A DNA stretch of 64,000 nt from JBGPEQ01 sp050180895. Lineage in GTDB: Bacteria > Pseudomonadota > Alphaproteobacteria > Dongiales > Dongiaceae. Of this stretch, positions 51,452 to 60,094 are shown one piece after another. Below the pieces are notes generated by a model, which was not told the origin of the DNA, searched no databases, and was given only the letters and a program-made list of their open reading frames with translations. The stretch's first letter is position 1. Every line of letters starts with the position of its first letter. The position numbers and the translations under genes are program-made. The DNA is taken from the NCBI GenBank assembly GCA_050180895.1, contig JBFXDS010000002.1:1-64000 (forward strand), read 5' to 3'.

Positions 51452-51901
51452 TCAATCGGCCATCGGCGGGCCTTCGCTCGACACCGTGCGATAGCGCGGC
51501 AGGCCGTCGCTCAGCTGCACCCAGGGCAGTTTCTGTCCGACATAGACATGCGCCCGCGGCGTCAGCCACGACGGGTCATCGAGCGTGGCGGCGAGGATGT
51601 GGATCTCGTCCGGCCACCGTTCTCCCTCATAGGACAGCGGCGTGCCGCACCGGCCGCAGAAGCGCCTGACGACGCCGGGCGAGGACAGATAGCGCAGCGG
51701 CGCCACGCCGCTCCAGGTCACTTTCGTCTTGGGCAAGCCGACATAGGTGACATAGGCGGCGCCGGCCACGCGCCGGCAGTCGCGGCAATGGCAGTGGGCC
51801 GCCCATATCGGCACGGCGGTCATCGCGTAGCGCACGACGCCGCAGGCGCACCCGCCGGTTTGCGGGGCTTGCCGGTCGATCATCGACTCCTCGCCGTTCA
51901 T
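51452..51901 (-). CDS. GFA/CENP-V-type zinc protein
   Basis: The 149-residue protein shows the zinc ligands of the Gfa (glutathione-dependent formaldehyde-activating-like) fold: Cys18-x-Cys20 (GGCACG), Cys37-x-Cys39-x2-Cys42 (HCHCRDCR), Cys82-x2-Cys85 (RFCGRCGTPL). The end WVQLSDGLPRY is typical. Most family members do not act on formaldehyde; true substrates are unknown. ATG 51901 or the ATG six codons later may be the start. It is divergent from the asparagine-synthase-like gene at 52111. Confidence 0.88.
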   Translation of the reverse strand: MNGEESMIDRQAPQTGGCACGVVRYAMTAVPIWAAHCHCRDCRRVAGAAYVTYVGLPKTKVTWSGVAPLRYLSSPGVVRRFCGRCGTPLSYEGERWPDEIHILAATLDDPSWLTPRAHVYVGQKLPWVQLSDGLPRYRTVSSEGPPMAD

Positions 51902-52110
51902 GCCGGTCGACTCTGCCGATCCGGCGGAGAATGCGCAACCTCCGACCGATGCACGTCTGCGCCGTGCTGCGGGTATGGATCCGGCGGGCGTTCGCGACCG
52001 GAAACGCGGTCGGCGCCGCCCGCGCCAGTAACCCGGAAGTCACGGGTGGGCGGGGGATATCGCTTCCGAATCAATCACTTGCGGTAGCGGGTCCCAGATC
52101 GGGAGCGGCC

Positions 52111-53817
52111 ATGAGCTCGGATCTTCGCATCTACGTATCGAATCCAGCGGCGACGGTCGCAATCCATGGTGGCCGTGTGGCCATCGGCCATGGCCTCGAC
52201 CAAGGCGGCGAGACGCAACTGCGGGCGGCGTTGACTCGCCCGGAGCCCGCGGCCTCGCTGGACGACATCGTCGCCGGCCAGGAGGAGGCTACGGTCGTCC
52301 TCGCCGATGCCGCGGCGCCGGACGGTCCTGCGCTCGACGCCTGGCGCTCCGCGACGTCCTATTTCGAGGCGTACGTCGTCGATGTCGCTCCCACCCGGCC
52401 GCCCTTGATCGCCGACCACTACCGCGATGCCCTTGCCCTGATCCCGGCGGCGCGGCGCCTGATCGATCCGCATGCGGTCGGCGATCACCTGCTGTTCCGC
52501 GCTGCGTCCGGCACGCACACCTACGTCACCGCCATCGGACGGCTGGGCCATGGTGAGCATCTTCGCTGGCAGAACGGCCGCGCGGTGCGCCGCATCTTCG
52601 ATCCGCTCGTCGCCCGCCCGCAGGCGGATCGCGAGCCGCTCGATCTGGTCGATGTCGGCCTCTCCAAGGCGATCGGACGTTTGCCCGTCACTCGGGGCTG
52701 CGTCAACCAGCTCTCCGGCGGAATAGATTCCTCCTTGCTGCAAACCTACTTGCCTACGGGAACATCGACCGCCTCCGGCACCATAGATAGTCCAGAATTC
52801 GCTGTCGATCGCGCCTATGCGGAGCGGGCCAGCCGATTGCTCCGGACCAACCACAAGTTCGTTGCCGTCGAGGAGCGCGATTATCTGAGCCTGATCGTCG
52901 ATGTCATCCGTCGATGTGGCGTGCCGATCCGCATGCCGCAGACCGCCGTCTACTATCCTTGCTTTCAGCTGCCGGCAGCCAGTTTCATGAATGGGCAAGG
53001 CGCCGGTGCGGTCTTCGGCCTCACCCCCAGCCTCCATTATGTCGATTGCTTCGATCAACGCCGGTGGTTGCGGCTCGCGGAAGCACTGCGCCTCGCTCTC
53101 TTGCTGCCCACGCAGCAGGCGAAGGGCCTTCGGCGCCGGATCGGCCGGTTGCGCCGGATCGAGGCGGCCGTCGGCGACCGGGAGGGTCTGGGACCGCGAT
53201 ATGCGATCGTCACGAACTGGGAGCTTGCAGAGAGGATACTCGGCGCCCAGACAGTACGAGAGCGCATCGACTCGCGCGCAGTCTATGTGGCCGAACGCTT
53301 TCATTCCGAAGAGCGTGACGAAAATCCGCTCTTTGCGCATCTCGAGTTCGGTCACGTGCTGAGCCTCCTCACCGACGAACCTCTCAGCAACTGGCGTCAA
53401 CTGATGCATACCCACGGCAAATGCATGCTCGCACCCTTCGCGTGCCGATCGGTCGTCGAGGCGGCGCTTGCCGTCCCCCGCAGCCGCCGCTACGTCGCGA
53501 ACGGCCGGATGAAGTACCTGTTGAAGGATCTGCTGAAACGTCGCCTGCCCGCCTTCGAGGTCGACGTCCGGAAGGCCACGGGCGATCTTCCGCTCGGCCG
53601 CTATTTTCTCGACGGCCCGTTGAAGGCTGCGTTCGAACGCTATGCGATGCCCGACTTCGTCGATCGCGATGTGGCCGCCGCGACCTGCGCCGCGCCCGAC
53701 TGGCTGACCTGGAACTTGCTCAGCTTCGCCATCTGGCGCGACGAAGTGCTCAGCAACGCTGCTCTCGCGTTGTCTTTCAGCACGCGCGTATTCTCGCCGT
53801 CGTCCTCCGCCCGCTGA
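52111..53817 (+). CDS. Asparagine-synthase-like protein, paralog 2, altered motif
   Basis: The 568-residue protein is clearly paralogous to 25325-27184, sharing IVAGQEEATVVLADAA, LSGGIDSSLLxTYLP (PP-loop 202-208) and NGRMKYLLKDLLKRRLP. As in that copy, the N-terminal glutaminase-like part lacks Cys2. The AsnB acidic motif is lost: TGEFGDQLFG in copy 1 is NGQGAGAVFG here. The PP-loop remains, so AMP-forming chemistry may have changed or been lost. A deletion near residue ~510 relative to copy 1 removes about 30 residues. ATG 52111 has GGGAG 6 bases upstream. A polytopic membrane protein follows after 60 bases on the same strand. Confidence 0.78.
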   Translation: MSSDLRIYVSNPAATVAIHGGRVAIGHGLDQGGETQLRAALTRPEPAASLDDIVAGQEEATVVLADAAAPDGPALDAWRSATSYFEAYVVDVAPTRPPLIADHYRDALALIPAARRLIDPHAVGDHLLFRAASGTHTYVTAIGRLGHGEHLRWQNGRAVRRIFDPLVARPQADREPLDLVDVGLSKAIGRLPVTRGCVNQLSGGIDSSLLQTYLPTGTSTASGTIDSPEFAVDRAYAERASRLLRTNHKFVAVEERDYLSLIVDVIRRCGVPIRMPQTAVYYPCFQLPAASFMNGQGAGAVFGLTPSLHYVDCFDQRRWLRLAEALRLALLLPTQQAKGLRRRIGRLRRIEAAVGDREGLGPRYAIVTNWELAERILGAQTVRERIDSRAVYVAERFHSEERDENPLFAHLEFGHVLSLLTDEPLSNWRQLMHTHGKCMLAPFACRSVVEAALAVPRSRRYVANGRMKYLLKDLLKRRLPAFEVDVRKATGDLPLGRYFLDGPLKAAFERYAMPDFVDRDVAAATCAAPDWLTWNLLSFAIWRDEVLSNAALALSFSTRVFSPSSSAR

Positions 53818-53877
53818 TGACGGCACTCGATCCGTGCAATACCAACTTGCGATAGCGGATATTCGTGGGGAACAGAC

Positions 53878-55521
53878 ATGAGTCCGTCGACACAGGCTGC
53901 GTTCGAAGACGGCGACAATTCCACGGAGGCGCGGACGCATCTGCATGTGTTTTCGATCTTCGTCCTCGTCTATACCACCGCGTTTCTTCTGGAGATGGTG
54001 GAGCACTGGACATATCCGGCCGCCACGACGATTTTCCTCGTTCTCAGCATACCCGTGCTGACGAAGCCGGATCGATTCAGGTTCCTGCTCTTTCTCGGCG
54101 CCTCGACGTTCTACCTGTTGTGGTTCCGGTTTCCCGAGGTCGCCAACCACGTCAATCTGATAATCTTCACGAACGTAACTTTGATCGTCGGAATATCCTA
54201 TTCGTACACGAAGTACGCACAAATCGAGTCCGACGATGATTTCTATGAACTGATCATGCCCATTCTCGGCCTGATGATAACCTGCACGTTCCTCGTCGCA
54301 GGTTTTCACAAGTTCAACTACGATTTCATCAGCCCGCAGGTCTCGTGCATACGGATTTTTGCGGGAACCATCTGGCAAACGATGATGTCCGACTTCCTGG
54401 ACCTCGGGATTCGGACCGTTGCCATCATCGGGTTGATCCTCGCGGTCGCCGCCGGCACCCTGTGGCTCGAACGCAAACGACTTGCGCTTCCGGCGATCGA
54501 CTGGACCGCCATCGCCACCCCGATCGTCGCGACGCTGGTCGCCGGCGGCGCCCTCCTGCTGCTCGTTGGCACATCTTCGATTGCGTCATCGATGGACGCG
54601 GTCGTCTTCGTCATCGCCATCGTCGTCTTGTGCTGGCAGATCGTCGAGGGTCTGCTGCTCCTCATCCCGCGCTACCAGTGGGTCGCCCTCGTGCTCTCGC
54701 TCGCCGTGCACGTGCAGCTCGCGATGATCCGCCTCGTCGACTTTCAGGCAATCGCATTGGCGTTGCTGATGACGTTCATCCCGCCCGACGTCTGGCGATC
54801 GTGGATGCGGCAGGCGCAGATCCGCATCGGCCGCGTCTCGCTTCACCGCGCGCGGGCATATTTCCTGATCAACATGTTCGGCGGCCTGCTGATGCTGCTG
54901 CACAATCATGTCGCGGACGTCATTCCGCGCCAGTACGTGGTTTCCGGCATCCTCTTCAACCTCGGCGTGCTCATCATGCTGTGGCCGATCCTCAAGGACC
55001 TTCTCTCGAAGGAGCGGACCTGGCGCTGGGAAGGCGTTCCCGTGCTTCGCTCGCTCACCTTCCGCCCGCTGTACCTGCTGCCGGTCGCGCTGCTGCTGTT
55101 CGGCCTCACGTCACATTTCGGCCTCAGGACGACCGGCAATTTCTCGATGTTCAGCAACCTCAGGACCGAAGGGCCGACGTCGAACCATATCCTCCTCCCC
55201 GGCAATCCGCTGAAGTTCGCCGGCTATCAGGAAGACGTCGTCAGGGTCATCGAGATCGACGACGAGGCCGCGAGGATCGGGCACCAGTATCAGAACTTGA
55301 AGGGCAACGGCCTTCCCATGGTCGAGTTCAGGAAGCTGCTGCTGAAGTGGCGCGAAGCCGGACGGATCGTCCCCATCACCTTCGAACATCGGGGCGAAAC
55401 CATACGCTCCGAGGACATCGCCACGGAGCCCCGCTGGCGGGTGGACGGGCTCGACTGGGAGATGCGGCTGCTCGACTTCCGCATCATCCAGCCGAATCCC
55501 CCCAATCAGTGCCGGTGGTAG
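53878..55521 (+). CDS. Polytopic membrane protein, HTTM-like
   Basis: The 547-residue protein has about ten or more membrane helices between residues ~20 and ~430, then a soluble C-terminal part of ~115 residues. The segment AGFHKFNYDFISPQVSC resembles the HKxNxDF..xxSC motif of HTTM (vitamin-K-dependent carboxylase-like) membrane domains, and FSMFSNLRTEG near the end of the membrane part is family-like too. No lumenal carboxylase domain is attached. It has GGGGAAC before ATG 53878. Close linkage to the asparagine-synthase-like gene suggests that both act on the same product. Function unknown. Confidence 0.65.
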   Translation: MSPSTQAAFEDGDNSTEARTHLHVFSIFVLVYTTAFLLEMVEHWTYPAATTIFLVLSIPVLTKPDRFRFLLFLGASTFYLLWFRFPEVANHVNLIIFTNVTLIVGISYSYTKYAQIESDDDFYELIMPILGLMITCTFLVAGFHKFNYDFISPQVSCIRIFAGTIWQTMMSDFLDLGIRTVAIIGLILAVAAGTLWLERKRLALPAIDWTAIATPIVATLVAGGALLLLVGTSSIASSMDAVVFVIAIVVLCWQIVEGLLLLIPRYQWVALVLSLAVHVQLAMIRLVDFQAIALALLMTFIPPDVWRSWMRQAQIRIGRVSLHRARAYFLINMFGGLLMLLHNHVADVIPRQYVVSGILFNLGVLIMLWPILKDLLSKERTWRWEGVPVLRSLTFRPLYLLPVALLLFGLTSHFGLRTTGNFSMFSNLRTEGPTSNHILLPGNPLKFAGYQEDVVRVIEIDDEAARIGHQYQNLKGNGLPMVEFRKLLLKWREAGRIVPITFEHRGETIRSEDIATEPRWRVDGLDWEMRLLDFRIIQPNPPNQCRW

Positions 55522-55606
55522 CGATCTCGTCGTCGCTCTACGGGGTGGCCGGGACGAGGCCGTTCAGCGCCGCGGCCACGACCGCGACGGACCGCATGCC
55601 GGCGGT

Positions 55607-56413
55607 CTAGTAGCTGTTGAGCGAGCGCCAGAAATCGACGTTGGTGTCGATCACCAGTCGGTCATGCGTGCCTTGCAGGCAGCTGCGCATACTGTCGACA
55701 TGGTGGGTGACATCGACTTTGATCCGACAATCATCGTGATAGGCGCGCGCGAGACGGACACCTGCGGGGTCGGCCCCCGGGCCCGCGTCCGACCGCAGGG
55801 CGAGGTCGAAGAGGCGACCGTCGGTATCGGCCGCCCGGCGGCCGCGCCAGGGCAGGGCGTTGATCATCCGGTTGGTGAGCCTGATCGCGTCGCCGGCTTC
55901 GCCCGACGCGTCGAAGAACGTGCCGCCCTGCCGGCGATAGGCGCCGACCGCGAGCGCGATCTCGTCGGACGATTGCGGGTCCGGATCGTCGTCGGCGGCG
56001 ACCGGGAGCAGCGACGCATCCGGCGCCACCTCGACCGCGACCGCGGTAAAGCCGAGGCGCGCCACCGCGGCCGGCGGCAGATCGATCTCCACCGCGGTGA
56101 AGCCGCGATCGCTGGCGAACGTGATATAGTCGCCGGCAGGCAGGCGCAGGATGGCGCCATCGGCGCGCGAGCCGACGAGCGTCACCGATCCGGGCTCGGC
56201 GAGCCGGTATTGCTGGCCGGGTTCCGGGTTGGCGCGCGGCTGCTGCAGGCAGAACGTGCTGAGATCGGCGCGGCAGCCGTGATCCGTGCAGGAGAGCGGC
56301 AGGGCGCCGTTCGTCGCGACGATGCCGAGGATCTGCGGTGCCGCGGCGGCACTGCCGAAGCCGACCGGCAGCGCCGCCGCAAACACGCCGGCGAGCAGGT
56401 GAAAGCGGACCAT
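55607..56413 (-). CDS. Exported Cys-containing protein, tandem paralog B
   Basis: The 268-residue protein has a signal peptide (MVRFHLLAGVFAAALPVGFG...AAAA), then APQILGIVATNGALPLSC. The conserved Cys pattern C-x4-C-x7-C (SCTDHGCRADLSTFCLQQ) recurs in the neighbour, as does the late DSMRSCLQ. Beta-rich spacing suggests a secreted beta-sandwich. No family was recognised. It follows paralog A by 29 bases on the same strand. ATG 56413 was chosen for the signal peptide; the longer frame runs into paralog A. Confidence 0.75.
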   Translation of the reverse strand: MVRFHLLAGVFAAALPVGFGSAAAAPQILGIVATNGALPLSCTDHGCRADLSTFCLQQPRANPEPGQQYRLAEPGSVTLVGSRADGAILRLPAGDYITFASDRGFTAVEIDLPPAAVARLGFTAVAVEVAPDASLLPVAADDDPDPQSSDEIALAVGAYRRQGGTFFDASGEAGDAIRLTNRMINALPWRGRRAADTDGRLFDLALRSDAGPGADPAGVRLARAYHDDCRIKVDVTHHVDSMRSCLQGTHDRLVIDTNVDFWRSLNSY

Positions 56414-56442
56414 CCGGAACCTCCGCGCTGGCGAGGGGCGGC

Positions 56443-57249
56443 TCAATAGCCGGCGCTGTCCTTCCAGAACTTGTGGTTGGCTTCGGCCAGCAGATCGGCG
56501 TGACGCAGCTCGAGGCAACTGCGCATCGAGTAGGTCGAACGCGACTCGACGGAGATCTTGCAGGCTTCGTAGAGGTGCTCCGCCGTCTCGATGCCGTCCG
56601 GCGTCGCCATCGCAACGGCCGGGCTCTGCAGGGCGGCGACCCACACTTGGTCCCGCACCGCGGCGGTCTCCGGCTGGTCCAGCGGGAGCCCGTTGATGAG
56701 CACGCTGGTGATGCGGGCGGCATCGCTGGTCCGGCCCGGGGCCTCGAAGCTGCGCACCGCGGCCAGGCGCATCGGCCCGGTCGCCAGCGCGATCTCGTCC
56801 GCGTCCTGCGGATTCGGGTCGCCGGCAAACACGGCCGGGATCAGCGACACGGCCGGCCCGACCTCGACGGCGACCGCGCGGGCGCCGATCTCGGCAAGCC
56901 TAGCCTGCGGCAGGGCGATGGACACGGAGGTGAAGCTGATCGCGCTCTCGATGGTCAGATCGGTGCCCGGCAGGCGCAGCGTCCGGCCATCCGTCGTCTC
57001 GACGACGAGCGTCAACTCGCCGCCGGGCGCGACCGTGTAGCTGTCGCCGTGCGCCGGCGCCGGACGGTTCTGCTGCAGGCAGAACGAGCTGAAATGCGCG
57101 CTGCAAGTGCGGCCATCGCAGCCAAGCGGCGTCGGCTGGCCGTTGCTCGCAACCAGTCCGAGAACCTGCGGCGCGGCAAAGGCGCCCGGGGCGGCAAATG
57201 CGACGGCGGCAACGGTGCCGGCGGCGAGCAGCGCGGAACGAACTGACAT
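56443..57249 (-). CDS. Exported Cys-containing protein, tandem paralog A
   Basis: The protein is 268 residues, the same length as its neighbour. The signal peptide (MSVRSALLAAGTVAAVAFAAPG) is followed by APQVLGLVASNGQPTPLGC, the same C-x4-C-x7-C (GCDGRTCSAHFSSFCLQQ), GxTLRLPGTDL and a terminal YSMRSCLELRH. The two are an old tandem duplication: the frame is conserved but many residues differ. The pair may be secreted or outer-surface proteins; nothing identifies a partner. Confidence 0.75.
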   Translation of the reverse strand: MSVRSALLAAGTVAAVAFAAPGAFAAPQVLGLVASNGQPTPLGCDGRTCSAHFSSFCLQQNRPAPAHGDSYTVAPGGELTLVVETTDGRTLRLPGTDLTIESAISFTSVSIALPQARLAEIGARAVAVEVGPAVSLIPAVFAGDPNPQDADEIALATGPMRLAAVRSFEAPGRTSDAARITSVLINGLPLDQPETAAVRDQVWVAALQSPAVAMATPDGIETAEHLYEACKISVESRSTYSMRSCLELRHADLLAEANHKFWKDSAGY

Positions 57250-57605
57250 TACGAAACCTCCCTCGGCTGGCGGCCGGGGCGGCCCGTCGTCGGAGGCAAG
57301 CCCTTGTCGCTCACTTGTCGCTCAAGGGCCTCGCCCGATGGCGAAACCGTCCGGCACAAGATGCACGACAGCGCTGCGCGGTGCAGCGTGACGATGACGG
57401 CAGAATCGCACTGTGAGACGGCCGCGGTCAATAAGTTCGTGCCGGCCGATGCCAATGTGAACTCCAGGCGGGAGCGGTGCTGTCGGGGCCGCTCCCTTCG
57501 GACGGCGGCGCGATGGCACCACGCCGGGTCGCGAATTCGCTAGTCGGCGCGATGGTCGGTCCGGATAATCGCGTACTCCTGTTTTGAATTTGGTTAGGAC
57601 GAATC
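57250..57605. other. Intergenic region with hairpin and short repeat
   Basis: This is a divergent spacer between the exported pair and the MttB-like gene. It holds a direct repeat TTGTCGCTCA twice (57304-57325) inside an inverted repeat (GCCCTTG..CAAGGGC), and a perfect 8-bp hairpin GGGAGCGG..CCGCTCCC (57470-57496). AT-rich sequence TTTTGAATTTGGTTAGGACG just before 57606 gives AGGA as ribosome site for the next gene. No gene was recognised. Confidence 0.55.
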
Positions 57606-59198
57606 ATGGCAGACGCGGATGCGAGCCATTCGATAGCACCTGAGGCGTCGGCGGGGACGCGGCGGACGCGCGGCGGCGCCGAGGCGCGGCGCGCGGCGCG
57701 CAGCCGGCCGAAGATCGAGCCGCTGCCGTTCATCACCCGGAACGTTCCGCTGGTCGAGGTGCTGGGCGAGGAGGGGCTGGAGATCATCGAGCGCAACGCC
57801 GACACCATCCTCGAGGAGGTCGGCATCGAGTTCCACGGCGACGAGGAGTGCCTGAAGCTGTGGAAGGAGGCCGGCGCCGACGTGCGCGGCGTGCGCATCC
57901 ATTTTCCGCGCGGGCTTCCGCGCGCGATCATCCAGAAGAGCGCGCCGCGCGAATATGTGCAGCATGCGCGCAACCCGGCCCGCAACGTCACCATCGGCGG
58001 CAAGGGCACGGTGTTCGCGCCGGTCTACGGTCCGCCCTTCATCCGCAACCTCGACGAGGGCCGCCGCTACGCCACCATCGAGGACTTCCGCAATTTCGTG
58101 AAGCTGGCCTACATGTCGCCGGCGATCCACCATTCCGGCGGCACGGTGTGCGAGCCGGTCGACCTGCCGGTGAACAAGCGGCATCTCGACATGGTCTACA
58201 GCCACATCCGCTGGTCCGACAAGCCGTTCATGGGCTCGGTCACCCATCCGGAGCGGGCACAGGACACGGTGGACATGGCGAAGCTTGCCTTCGGCGCCGA
58301 TTTCGTCGAGAGCAACGCCGTCATCACCAGCCTGATCAACGCCAGCTCGCCGATGGTGTGGGACGCCACCATGCTGGGCGCGCTCAAGGTCTACGCCCGC
58401 AGCATGCAGGCGACGATCGTGACGCCGTTCATCCTGTCGGGCGCCATGAGCCCGGTGACGGCGGCCGGCACGCTGGCGCAGGTGCTGGCCGAGGTGCTGT
58501 CGGGCGCCGGCACGACGCAGCTGATCCGGCCGGGCGCCCCCGTCATCTTCGGCGTGTTCGCCAGCTCGATGTCCATGCAGTCGGGCGCGCCCACCTTCGG
58601 CACGCCGGAGCCAACGCTGGTGTCGTTCGCCGCCGGGCAGCTGGCGCGGCGGCTCGGCATTCCGTTCCGCACCGGCGGCTCGCTCTGCGGCTCCAAGATC
58701 CCGGACGCCCAGGCCGCGTACGAGAGCGCGCAGACGCTGCTGCCGACGCTGCTCGCCGGCACCAACATCGTGCTGCACGCGGCCGGCTGGCTGGAGGGCG
58801 GCCTCGCCTCGGGCTACGAGAAGTTCGTCATGGACGCCGACCAGTGCGGCATGATGCAGGTGCTGGCCGGCAACGTCGATCTCAGCGAGAACGGCCAAGC
58901 CATGGACGCCATCCGCGAGGTCGGCGCGCGCGCCTTCGGCGCCAACCGTCATTTCCTCGAATGCGCCCATACCCAGCGCAATTTCGAGACCGCGTTCTAC
59001 CGCTCCTCGATCGCCGACAACAACAGCTTCGAGCAGTGGCTGGCGGAGGGCGAGCAGGATGCCGCGCAGCGCGCCAACAAGCTGTGGAAGAAGATGCTGG
59101 CCGAGTACGAGGCGCCGCCGATCGATCCCGGCGTCGACGAGGCGCTCCAAGACTTCATGGCCAGGAAGAAGGCCGCGGTGCCGGATTCGAATGTATGA
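57606..59198 (+). CDS. MttB-family (trimethylamine methyltransferase-like, non-Pyl) protein
   Basis: The 530-residue member of the MttB superfamily carries NADTILEEVGIEF, GRRYATIEDFRNFVKLAY, and the barrel around PGAPVIFG..SMSMQSGAPTFGTPEP. There is no in-frame amber codon, so it is a non-pyrrolysine member; characterised relatives demethylate glycine betaine, carnitine or other quaternary amines onto a corrinoid protein. No corrinoid protein gene is adjacent. The N-terminal 35 residues are basic and variable. The stop overlaps the MBL gene start (ATGA). Confidence 0.85.
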   Translation: MADADASHSIAPEASAGTRRTRGGAEARRAARSRPKIEPLPFITRNVPLVEVLGEEGLEIIERNADTILEEVGIEFHGDEECLKLWKEAGADVRGVRIHFPRGLPRAIIQKSAPREYVQHARNPARNVTIGGKGTVFAPVYGPPFIRNLDEGRRYATIEDFRNFVKLAYMSPAIHHSGGTVCEPVDLPVNKRHLDMVYSHIRWSDKPFMGSVTHPERAQDTVDMAKLAFGADFVESNAVITSLINASSPMVWDATMLGALKVYARSMQATIVTPFILSGAMSPVTAAGTLAQVLAEVLSGAGTTQLIRPGAPVIFGVFASSMSMQSGAPTFGTPEPTLVSFAAGQLARRLGIPFRTGGSLCGSKIPDAQAAYESAQTLLPTLLAGTNIVLHAAGWLEGGLASGYEKFVMDADQCGMMQVLAGNVDLSENGQAMDAIREVGARAFGANRHFLECAHTQRNFETAFYRSSIADNNSFEQWLAEGEQDAAQRANKLWKKMLAEYEAPPIDPGVDEALQDFMARKKAAVPDSNV

Positions 59199-60085
59199 GC
59201 CGGCGTCAACTCGGCAGCATCGCAATCGCCCGCATCGTCGAGCGGGAAGAGCCGGCCTTTAGCGTCCCGGGACTCTTGCCGGACGCGACGACGGAGACGC
59301 TGGCGCCCTATCGTTCCTGGCTTGAGCCCAAGGCGCTCGATCCGGCGACCGGATTGCTGATCCTGCCGATCCAGAGCTACGTCGTGCGCACGCGGCATCA
59401 CAACATCCTCATCGACGGCTGCATGGGTGAGGACAAGACATGCCGCTGGCAAATGCGCTGGCACAAGCTGCGCGGGTTGCGATTCCTGAGCGACTTGGCG
59501 GCTCTCGGGCTGAGGCCGGAGGACATCGACTTCGTGATGTGTACCCATCTGCACGGCGACCATGTCGGCTGGAACACGCGGCTCGTCGACGGCCGCTGGG
59601 TGCCAACCTTCCCGAATGCGCGCTACGTCATTTCGCGCCGCGAGCTGGCGTATTGGGAGGAGTACAACAAGACGGCATCGGCCGAGGACTACGAGGAGTG
59701 CATCGACGAGAGCGTGCTGCCGGTGGTGGCGGCAGGGCAGGCTGCCCTCGTTGACGAGGATCACGCGATCGATGACGAGGTCTGGCTGGAGCCACTGCCC
59801 GGCCACACCGTCGGGCATTTCGGCGTGCGCCTGCGTTCCGGCGGCGCCGAGGCCATCATGATCGGCGACCTCATGCACAGCCCCGTGCAATGCGCCGAGC
59901 CCGACTGGCGCGGCGGCAGCGACGCCGATCCCGTCCTGGGGCGCCAGGTGCGCCGGCGATTCCTCGAGATGCATGCCGAGACCGACAAGCTGGTGCTGAC
60001 GGCGCACTTTCCGTCGCCCTCGATCGGCCACATCCGGCGATCCGGGAAGGCGTTCCGATTCGACTACATCGAGTGGGGCGGCTGA
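59195..60085 (+). CDS. MBL-fold metallohydrolase
   Basis: This 296-residue metallo-beta-lactamase-fold enzyme has TCTHLHGDHVGW-type metal motif at His118, His120, Asp122, His123. Further ligands are likely in PGHTVGHFGV, MIGDLMHSP and TAHFPSPSIGHI. Substrate unknown; lactonase or quaternary-amine related hydrolase is possible. ATG 59195 overlaps the stop of the MttB-like gene, so the two are tightly coupled and probably serve the same pathway. Confidence 0.88.
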   Translation: MSRRQLGSIAIARIVEREEPAFSVPGLLPDATTETLAPYRSWLEPKALDPATGLLILPIQSYVVRTRHHNILIDGCMGEDKTCRWQMRWHKLRGLRFLSDLAALGLRPEDIDFVMCTHLHGDHVGWNTRLVDGRWVPTFPNARYVISRRELAYWEEYNKTASAEDYEECIDESVLPVVAAGQAALVDEDHAIDDEVWLEPLPGHTVGHFGVRLRSGGAEAIMIGDLMHSPVQCAEPDWRGGSDADPVLGRQVRRRFLEMHAETDKLVLTAHFPSPSIGHIRRSGKAFRFDYIEWGG

Positions 60086-60094
60086 GCCGGCCGG

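Noticed and set aside
25325..55521. Lasso-peptide or other RiPP cluster
   Set aside because: Asparagine-synthase-like genes are present but I found no PqqD-like recogniser, no transglutaminase-like protease, no ABC exporter and no convincing precursor peptide.
57606..59198. Pyrrolysine-type MttB
   Set aside because: No in-frame TAG; the frame is continuous with normal family residues.
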